DNA from: Winogradskyella sp. UBA3174
Lineage (GTDB): Bacteria > Bacteroidota > Bacteroidia > Flavobacteriales > Flavobacteriaceae
Direction: 5' to 3'
Length of the DNA stretch: 11,198 bases
NCBI RefSeq assembly: GCF_002364335.1
Contig: NZ_DEXW01000016.1
Coordinates: 1-11,198, forward strand
Made by a program: the position numbers and the translations under genes. This document shows, piece after piece, positions 7,117-11,198 of the stretch (position 1 is its first letter; every line of letters starts with the position of its first letter). Below the pieces are notes generated by a model. It was given only the letters and a program-made list of their open reading frames with translations. It had not been told where the DNA came from and ran no database searches.

Positions 7117-7199
7117 TAGTGTGATTACCAGCTTGAGTATTGCTATCAATCTCAATTGCTTGTCACCCAAGCTGGCATAAAAAACTACTAATCACACTA
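7117..7199. repeat. 83-bp two-stem inverted repeat after the hydrolase stop codon
   Basis: Outer arms TAGTGTGATTA (7117-7127) and TAATCACACTA (7189-7199) are perfect complements; inner arms CCAGCTTG and CAAGCTGG also pair. The structure directly abuts the TAA of the hydrolase gene. It could end transcription of the operon, but there is no T-run after it in either direction, so a small non-autonomous palindromic element is an equal possibility. The 12-mer ATTTTTTAGTGT occurs twice at its left side (7089-7100 and 7111-7122). Confidence 0.75.
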
Positions 7200-8183
7200 T
7201 TATTGAATATTATTTTTCTTTAAAAATTTAAGAATGTAATTGGCAATCTCGCCACCTTTTTCCTCCAAAGCAAAATGACCTGTGTCTAGTAAATGAAACT
7301 CTAGATTCTTTAAATCCCTTTTGTAAGGGTGTGCACCATCTGCTGGAAATATATAATCATTCTTTCCCCACACGATTAGCGTTGGTGGTTGATAATCTCT
7401 AAAGTATTGTTGCCATTTTGGGTATAAAGGCACATTGGTTCTATAGCTGTAAAACATAGCTAATTGAATCTTATCATTTTCCGGTCGAGTTAAGTGTTGC
7501 AAATCGATGGTCCAATTGTCAGGACTAATTTTTAAGGAATCCTGAACACCATGCGTATATTGCCATTTTAAACCATCTGGAGAATGAAATCCTTCTAAAT
7601 GTTTTCCGTTTTCAACAGTATAATCGTTCCAATATTTTTTAATAGGAATCCAGAAATCTTTTAAACCTTCGTCATAAGCATTACCGTTTTGAATGATTAG
7701 TGCTTCAATTTTTTCGGGATACTTAGAAGCAATTCTGAAGCCAATTGGAGCGCCATAATCCATTAAGTAAATACTGTATTTTTCAACTTTCAATTCTTTT
7801 AAAAAGCCTTCTACAATATTTGCCATATTATCAAAAGTATAGTCGAAGTCTTTCATTAAAGGTTGATTACTTCTGCCAAATCCAGGATAATCTGGTGCTA
7901 ACACATGGTATCGTACAGACAAGTCTGTAATTAAATTGCGAAACATATGCGATGATGTTGGGTAACCATGTAATAATAAAATAGTTGGCTTGTTTACATC
8001 TCCAGCTTCTCGGTAGAAGATATCCAAACCATTAACCTTTACAGTTTTGTAAAGCGTTGTTTGTATTTGTTCCTTTTTATGAATTGTTATATTGTTTTCA
8101 GGAGATTCAAAAGAGAATAATCCTAGAGATAATACCGCTATCATAGCAATACCTAGTGCTGATTTTAAAATTTGTGTTTTCAT
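7200..8183 (-). CDS. Exported alpha/beta hydrolase, epoxide hydrolase/haloalkane dehalogenase-like
   Basis: A 327-residue hydrolase with an N-terminal signal or anchor (hydrophobic 8-24, then FESPENN), so it probably acts in the periplasm. Mature core: oxyanion motif HGYP (72-75), PDYPGFGRSNQP (97-108), nucleophile elbow MDYGAPIGFRIA with Asp142 rather than Ser, acid Asp276 in WGKNDYIFP, and His303 in DTGHFALEE. An Asp nucleophile with HGxP is typical of epoxide hydrolases and haloalkane dehalogenases, which hydrolyse via an alkyl-enzyme ester. The cap region (about 172-250, WIPIKKYWNDYT and FYSYRTN) would set substrate choice; the substrate cannot be assigned. It is the last gene of the TetR-linked operon, 27 nt after the AhpD-like gene. 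A perfect copy of the presumed TetR operator lies within its codons for TDLSV (7915-7928). Confidence 0.85.
   Translation of the reverse strand: MKTQILKSALGIAMIAVLSLGLFSFESPENNITIHKKEQIQTTLYKTVKVNGLDIFYREAGDVNKPTILLLHGYPTSSHMFRNLITDLSVRYHVLAPDYPGFGRSNQPLMKDFDYTFDNMANIVEGFLKELKVEKYSIYLMDYGAPIGFRIASKYPEKIEALIIQNGNAYDEGLKDFWIPIKKYWNDYTVENGKHLEGFHSPDGLKWQYTHGVQDSLKISPDNWTIDLQHLTRPENDKIQLAMFYSYRTNVPLYPKWQQYFRDYQPPTLIVWGKNDYIFPADGAHPYKRDLKNLEFHLLDTGHFALEEKGGEIANYILKFLKKNNIQ
7915..7928. promoter_or_regulatory. Third TetR-operator-like palindrome, inside the hydrolase coding sequence
   Basis: ACAGACAAGTCTGT, identical in all 14 bases to the palindrome upstream of tetR. It encodes T-D-L-S-V of the hydrolase, about 255 bp into the gene. 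Either a real intragenic site (roadblock or DNA loop with the upstream site) or a coincidence of codon use. Confidence 0.5.
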
Positions 8184-8210
8184 TGTTTGTGTGTTTTAAT
8201 GGGTTAGTGT

Positions 8211-8765
8211 TTATACGTCTTGTGATTGTTCTAAATGTTGAGCTTTTGGAAAATCGATTTCAAAACCTCCATTGTGGTATACATTGTTTGTAATCGTAGT
8301 CAATGCAACAATTGCAATTACTTCTGCAAATGCAGCTTTATTAAAGCCAGCTTCAAAGAAATTGTCTGCTGTTGTATTTGTTGGGTGCCCTTTTAGGTTT
8401 ACCAATTCACTTGCTAATGTTACTAAAGCATTCAATTTAGAATCGGCAATTGAGTTGCCTCTAATATCGAGTATGTCTTGTTCAGTAAAGCCATTCATTT
8501 TTCCAATTGCTGTGTGTGCTGATAAACAATATGCGCAGTCATTTGCTTGTGATGTTGCTAAAGCGATAGCTTCATATTCTTTACTTGAGAATTCACCGCT
8601 TTTTAGGGTTTCAGTAAAAGTTAAAAAACCCCCTAATAATTTGTCTGATACACTCATTGCGGCATATAGATTTGGTACCATACCAATTTTACCTTTAACG
8701 GCATTAAAAATTTCTTGTGAATTTGTGTTGGCTTCTTTGAAGCCTAAAGATTTTAGTATTTTCAT
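8211..8765 (-). CDS. AhpD-like carboxymuconolactone decarboxylase family protein
   Basis: A 184-residue cytoplasmic protein of the alkylhydroperoxidase AhpD/CMD superfamily (PF02627). The redox motif is complete: Glu65 in KEYEAIALATSQ, then Cys77 and Cys80 in NDCAYC and His84 in SAHTA, the arrangement E-x11-C-x2-C-x3-H used for peroxide reduction or related thiol chemistry. The N-terminal VPNLYAAM (30-37) and the C-terminal ITNNVYHNGG (158-167) are also typical of peroxidase-related members. Length is normal for the stand-alone subgroup. Set between a 33-residue membrane peptide (7 nt upstream) and the epoxide hydrolase-like enzyme (27 nt downstream), it fits an operon dealing with reactive or oxidised organic compounds. 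Real activity and electron donor are unknown. Confidence 0.9.
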   Translation of the reverse strand: MKILKSLGFKEANTNSQEIFNAVKGKIGMVPNLYAAMSVSDKLLGGFLTFTETLKSGEFSSKEYEAIALATSQANDCAYCLSAHTAIGKMNGFTEQDILDIRGNSIADSKLNALVTLASELVNLKGHPTNTTADNFFEAGFNKAAFAEVIAIVALTTITNNVYHNGGFEIDFPKAQHLEQSQDV

Positions 8766-8771
8766 AATTAT

Positions 8772-8873
8772 TTAATTTAAAAGGATTAACATTAAAATTC
8801 CAGTTATTAATGGTAGCGCTAGAAATAAACTTATTATTCCTAAGGCAAGTTTTGTGTTGTTCTTTAGTGACAT
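8772..8873 (-). CDS. 33-residue single-span membrane peptide
   Basis: A very short gene: ATG at 8873, TAA at 8772-8774, preceded by the A-rich ATATTAAAAA typical of local starts. The product opens with MSLKNNTK, a basic polar head, then a hydrophobic run LALGIISLFLALPLITGILM to the C-terminus LILLN, a convincing single membrane helix. It lies 6 nt before the AhpD-like ATG in the same direction, so translation is probably coupled. I know no family for it. Start spacing, orientation and amino-acid pattern favour a real small protein; function unknown. Confidence 0.6.
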   Translation of the reverse strand: MSLKNNTKLALGIISLFLALPLITGILMLILLN

Positions 8874-8882
8874 TTTTTAATA

Positions 8883-8973
8883 TTAAATTGATTTGTGAAT
8901 TGATAAGTCTTTCTTATCTATGTCTTCTTTTGCTATTCCAAATGGAACTTTTTGAATTGATTGCTGTTTTCAT
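8883..8973 (-). pseudogene. Possible frameshifted ~30-residue small gene
   Basis: ATG at 8973 reads MKTAINSKS and soon stops. Removing one A from the AAAAA run near 8950 would give MKTAINSKVPFGIAKEDIDK followed by KDLSIHKSI and a TAA at 8883-8885, 9 nt before the 33-residue gene. The shifted frame has coding-like composition, but no family is known, so this may be a broken small gene, a sequencing slip, or chance. Confidence 0.3.
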
Positions 8974-8992
8974 ATTTATTGATTTTTATAGA

Positions 8993-9403
8993 TTATTTAA
9001 ATTTTCGTTGGTGTTTTTCAATTTCTATATCGTTTGCACTCATATCTCTTATTTGCATTAGACCTTCATTGTTAAATTCCCAATGTTCATTACCATGGGT
9101 TCTTTGCCATTGACCAGATTTGGCATCTTGCCACTCGTATTCGAAGCGAACCGAGATTCTATTTTCAGTAAATGACCATAAATACTTCTTTAATTTATAG
9201 TGTAGTTCTTTTTTCCATTTATCAGATAGAAATTTAGCTATTGCTTTTCTACCTGTAAATAACAGATCTCTATTTCGCCATTGGGAATCTATCGCATAGG
9301 CCATAGCTACTTTTTCTGGATTTTTGCTATTCCAAGCATCTTCAGCCGCTTGTACTTTTGCTTTTGCTGTTTTCTCAGTGAAAGGGGGTGTTATCTTTTT
9401 CAT
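8993..9403 (-). CDS. DUF1348 / NTF2-like (SnoaL-type) protein
   Basis: A 136-residue cytoplasmic protein of the NTF2-like cone fold, DUF1348 subgroup. Recognisable stretches are AEDAWNSKNPEKVAMAY, the WRNRDLLFTGRKAI block, FLSDKWKKELHYKLKK, LWSFTENRISVRFEYEWQD, THGNEHWEFNNEGLM and the ending MSANDIEIEKHQRKF, all matching the family's usual order and length. NTF2-like proteins bind small hydrophobic ligands or catalyse simple isomerisation or hydration; no specific activity is established for this subgroup. It is the first gene after tetR. A TetR-type palindrome lies 13 nt upstream of its ATG (9417-9430), which would place its transcription under direct control of the regulator. Confidence 0.88.
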   Translation of the reverse strand: MKKITPPFTEKTAKAKVQAAEDAWNSKNPEKVAMAYAIDSQWRNRDLLFTGRKAIAKFLSDKWKKELHYKLKKYLWSFTENRISVRFEYEWQDAKSGQWQRTHGNEHWEFNNEGLMQIRDMSANDIEIEKHQRKFK

Positions 9404-9416
9404 ATTTAAATTAAAT

Positions 9417-9430
9417 ACAGACAGGTCTGT
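9417..9430. promoter_or_regulatory. TetR operator upstream of the DUF1348 gene
   Basis: ACAGACAGGTCTGT: perfect 6-bp half-sites ACAGAC/GTCTGT around a 2-bp centre, ending 13 nt upstream of the DUF1348 ATG and 53 nt beyond the tetR stop. It differs from the tetR upstream site only in the centre. A repressor bound here would block transcription or initiation of the enzyme genes. Confidence 0.8.
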
Positions 9431-9483
9431 TTATTATTGTTAATTAAATTGTTTTCTCCTATTATTTATTAAAGTTTTTAATT

Positions 9484-10038
9484 TTAATTCAAAAGCTTAA
9501 TGCACGCTTTCTTTGCGGCTGTAATTGGCCATTTTTCTTTTTGAATTTGAGATAAAATAATAGCCCCTTCAATTAAAATCAGAATTTCATCACCTAATTC
9601 TTCAGAACTTTCATATTTACCTTCATCTTTCAGTTGCTTTTGAATCCAAAGTCTGAGATCATTTTTATGATGAATGGCTTGATCTCTAATTTTGTCATGA
9701 TCAATAGGCAAATCTGTAATAATATTTTGCCATCCACAACCTCTAAAATTTACCTCATTAAGCCACTCTAGTAAATAATCAAAACAACCAATTACTTTAC
9801 CTTTTGGTGTATTTTGAACAGAAACAGAATCATTCAATTTTCCCATCCACATTGAGTGTCGTGCAATTAAATATGCTACAGCTATATCTTCTTTTGATCT
9901 AAAATGTTGATACATACTTGCTTTGGCAACTCCAGCTTCTGCAATTATTTGATTAATACCGGTTTGATTAAAACCTTGGTTATAAAACAAATCTGAGGCT
10001 GTTTCAATAATGCGTTCTTTAACACCTTGTTTTTTCAT
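9484..10038 (-). CDS. TetR/AcrR-family transcriptional repressor
   Basis: A 184-residue dimeric DNA-binding regulator. The ATG at 10038 is chosen over an upstream in-frame GTG (10056) because MKKQGVKERIIETASDLFYN is the normal TetR N-terminus. The helix-turn-helix covers about 26-46 (TGINQIIAEAGVAKASMYQH followed by FRSKEDI). The C-terminal ligand domain contains WLNEVNFRGCGWQNIITDLP and EEKW-like end QKEKWPITAAKKACIKLLN; GCGWQN is shared by a group of TetR proteins controlling small stress operons. It precedes the DUF1348, AhpD-like and hydrolase genes on the same strand. Perfect palindromes lie 29 nt upstream of its start and between it and the next gene, which indicates self-repression and repression of the operon. 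The inducer is probably an organic, possibly electrophilic compound; that is inferred from the neighbours only. Confidence 0.9.
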   Translation of the reverse strand: MKKQGVKERIIETASDLFYNQGFNQTGINQIIAEAGVAKASMYQHFRSKEDIAVAYLIARHSMWMGKLNDSVSVQNTPKGKVIGCFDYLLEWLNEVNFRGCGWQNIITDLPIDHDKIRDQAIHHKNDLRLWIQKQLKDEGKYESSEELGDEILILIEGAIILSQIQKEKWPITAAKKACIKLLN

Positions 10039-10067
10039 ACAGCGAATATATGACACATTTTATTAAA

Positions 10068-10081
10068 ACAGACAAGTCTGT
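10068..10081. promoter_or_regulatory. TetR operator upstream of tetR
   Basis: ACAGACAAGTCTGT, a perfect 6-2-6 palindrome ending 29 nt upstream of the chosen tetR ATG. Same half-sites as the site at 9417-9430 and identical to the intragenic site at 7915-7928. Position fits autoregulation. Confidence 0.8.
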
Positions 10082-10314
10082 ATGTATTTAACATTTATTT
10101 AACATTTAGAAATTCTTAAATAAAATATGACGATAACTTAATGGCCTAAGTTCTATATAACTATAAATTAGCAGGTTTTTTACATTGTATCACTTTAGGT
10201 GAGGTGCGAGTAAACATTCTTTTTCCGAAGCGAAGATAGGTGCGTAGAGGAATTTGTGTGGAATGGAATACATGTATGAAGTCGTTTTACTATTTTCATA
10301 TCTAGGTCAATTAC
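10082..10314. other. Intergenic leader between repeat E and tetR, no gene seen
   Basis: No supported reading frame on either strand. Contains a short direct repeat TTTAACATTTA (about 10087-10107) upstream of the tetR operator, likely within the tetR promoter region, but I find no clear -33/-7 pair. The middle (10200-10270) is less AT-rich and unassigned. Confidence 0.4.
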
Positions 10315-10399
10315 TTCTAACGTTCACTGTATATGGCGAGTGAGGCGCGCCTCACGTGAAGCCATAATTGCGCTTCATTCGCTATACATGCTGTTGTGT
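10315..10399 (-). repeat. attC-like palindromic element E (85 bp, variant)
   Basis: Minus-strand ends ACACAAC (10393-10399; 6 of 7 to RYYYAAC) and GTTAGAA (10315-10321; 6 of 7 to GTTRRRY). The interior differs from A-D: inner arms GCGA/TCGC and TATAC pair, and inside are a perfect 16-bp palindrome GTGAGGCGCGCCTCAC (10340-10355) and a second stem TGAAGC/GCTTCA. It lies 33 nt after the stop codon of the partial alpha/beta hydrolase, the expected place for a cassette-end site. It is GC-rich relative to its surroundings. Confidence 0.65.
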
Positions 10400-10431
10400 A
10401 TTTTTTTTTAGAATTTATAAAATCTTAGTTT

Positions 10432-11198
10432 TTAATTTATCCGAATTATTTCTAAAATCCATTTAGAAATTTCCTTCAATGCAATTGGTGATAGTGTTTG
10501 TTCTATGGTTTTATATTCATTCATTTTACCCGTTGTGCATTCTTGAAATAAATGGTTCAAATTTTCTAATTCAACGATCTTATAGTTTTTATTATTTGCC
10601 TTAATTAGGGCATTTTGTATCGCATCTTGGTTTACGGTTGCATTGACTTGGATGTCCTTAGACCCGTTTAGAGACAATACAGGAATGCTTAATTTTTCAA
10701 ATTCATCCGCTGGATTATAGTTTAAAAAATAGGTGTTCCAAGGTTTTAAAACACCCTCCGTTTCTTTTTTAATAAATATTGAAATATTTTTATCGCTCGC
10801 TCCTAACGATTTTAAAATGGGAGCTAAATAGGTGTTATTATGTGCCTTTAATTCTTTTCTTTTCTTTGATATCTCGTCGTCAGAAGATGCTATTTCAATA
10901 GATTTTCTTACATTTTTTTCAAAAGTTGCTTCATCAGGAACTGGAAAAGGTCTCAATGATTTAGATTGCATAACCGATACTTCACTTCCAGGAATCCCTG
11001 TGCCAGCCAATGTGATCATAAATGAGATGTCTGAAGTTTGATTGGCTGCTAACGGCGCAATAATACCTCCTTCACTGTGGCCTATTAACCCGATATTTTT
11101 TGAATCAATATCTTTTCTCGATTTCAAATAACGTACTGCGCTTAACACATCTTCCGCAAAATCTGCTGTTGTGGCTTTACTAAAATCACCTGTAGAGT
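10432..11198 (-). CDS. Alpha/beta hydrolase, serine-nucleophile type, C-terminal part (runs off right edge)
   Basis: The frame is open from the window edge (first residues STGDFSKATTADFAEDVLSA) to TAA at 10432, about 255 codons, so the N-terminus is missing; the GTG at 11148 is internal, not a start. The TADFAEDVLSAVRYLKSRKD stretch leads into the nucleophile elbow GLIGHSEGG (Ser codon 11074-11076). The later SLNGSKDIQVNA carries the likely acid Asp, and LENLNHLFQ the catalytic His. This order and the long insertion between them (about 50-150, with KKRKELKAHNNTYLAP and GVLKPWNTYFLNYNP, forming the lid) fit the S9-like/Hydrolase_4 group of Bacteroidota alpha/beta hydrolases, often exported. 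Substrate unknown. It ends 33 nt before attC-like element E, so it may be a cassette gene. Confidence 0.85.
   Translation of the reverse strand, partial: STGDFSKATTADFAEDVLSAVRYLKSRKDIDSKNIGLIGHSEGGIIAPLAANQTSDISFMITLAGTGIPGSEVSVMQSKSLRPFPVPDEATFEKNVRKSIEIASSDDEISKKRKELKAHNNTYLAPILKSLGASDKNISIFIKKETEGVLKPWNTYFLNYNPADEFEKLSIPVLSLNGSKDIQVNATVNQDAIQNALIKANNKNYKIVELENLNHLFQECTTGKMNEYKTIEQTLSPIALKEISKWILEIIRIN

Noticed and set aside
7745..7930. Plus-strand 61-codon ORF inside the hydrolase region
   Set aside because: Antisense to an intact alpha/beta hydrolase with full catalytic motifs.
8272..8775. Plus-strand 167-codon ORF
   Set aside because: It is the antisense shadow of the AhpD-like gene, whose CxxC...H motif is complete.
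8810..9061. Plus-strand 83-codon hydrophobic ORF
   Set aside because: Leucine/phenylalanine-rich composition is what AT-rich antisense sequence gives; it overlaps the DUF1348 end and the 33-residue gene in the opposite direction.
10039..10056. GTG start giving tetR six more residues
   Set aside because: The ATG at 10038 gives the usual TetR N-terminus and leaves a normal leader after the operator.
10832..11041. Plus-strand 69-codon ORF
   Set aside because: Antisense to the partial alpha/beta hydrolase across its lid region and the stretch following the nucleophile elbow.

Overview
The window looks like a chromosomal accessory segment from a member of the Bacteroidota, most likely a marine-type Flavobacteriaceae. 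The DNA is strongly AT-rich, start codons are preceded by A-rich stretches rather than strong Shine-Dalgarno sites, and the gene families fit: a TonB-dependent receptor with a carboxypeptidase-like regulatory domain, a LytS/LytTR two-component pair, DUF3995, and short Bacteroidota lipoproteins.

Layout. (1) 1-2554: the 5' part of a TonB-dependent receptor on the minus strand, divergent from a plus-strand histidine kinase and LytTR response regulator 4 nt apart. The kinase gene carries an A14 run. (2) 2555-2801: no gene assigned. (3) 2802-3774: a decayed lipoprotein gene that has lost its ATG and gained a frameshift, then a (CT)15 microsatellite, then a DUF3995 gene broken at its 3' end. (4) 3793-7055: an array in which minus-strand genes and gene remnants alternate with four homologous 132-134 bp imperfect palindromes (A-D). 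The outer boxes resemble integron attC R boxes (best: GTTAGAC in C, GCCTAAC in B). One intact gene and one decayed gene end inside the repeat and take their last codons (..YN*) from it. A shortened IS30-type element with both inverted repeats sits in one decayed cassette. (5) 7117-10081: a minus-strand operon of TetR regulator, DUF1348/NTF2-like protein, a 33-aa membrane peptide, an AhpD-like protein and an exported epoxide hydrolase-like alpha/beta hydrolase. (6) 10315-10399: a fifth, shorter attC-like palindrome (E) behind a partial second alpha/beta hydrolase that runs off the right edge.

How the parts work together. The LytS/LytTR pair is a membrane sensor and DNA-binding regulator; its target is unknown, and the divergent receptor is only a candidate. 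The TetR operon looks like a small detoxification module: two exact 6-2-6 palindromes (ACAGAC-NN-GTCTGT) lie just upstream of tetR and of the DUF1348 gene, which suggests autoregulation and repression of the module. A third exact copy lies inside the hydrolase coding sequence. The attC-like array resembles a cluster of integron-type cassettes without an integrase in view. Its left half is decaying (three broken genes, one IS remnant). Whether the repeats are true attC sites or another palindromic mobile repeat cannot be settled from this window alone.
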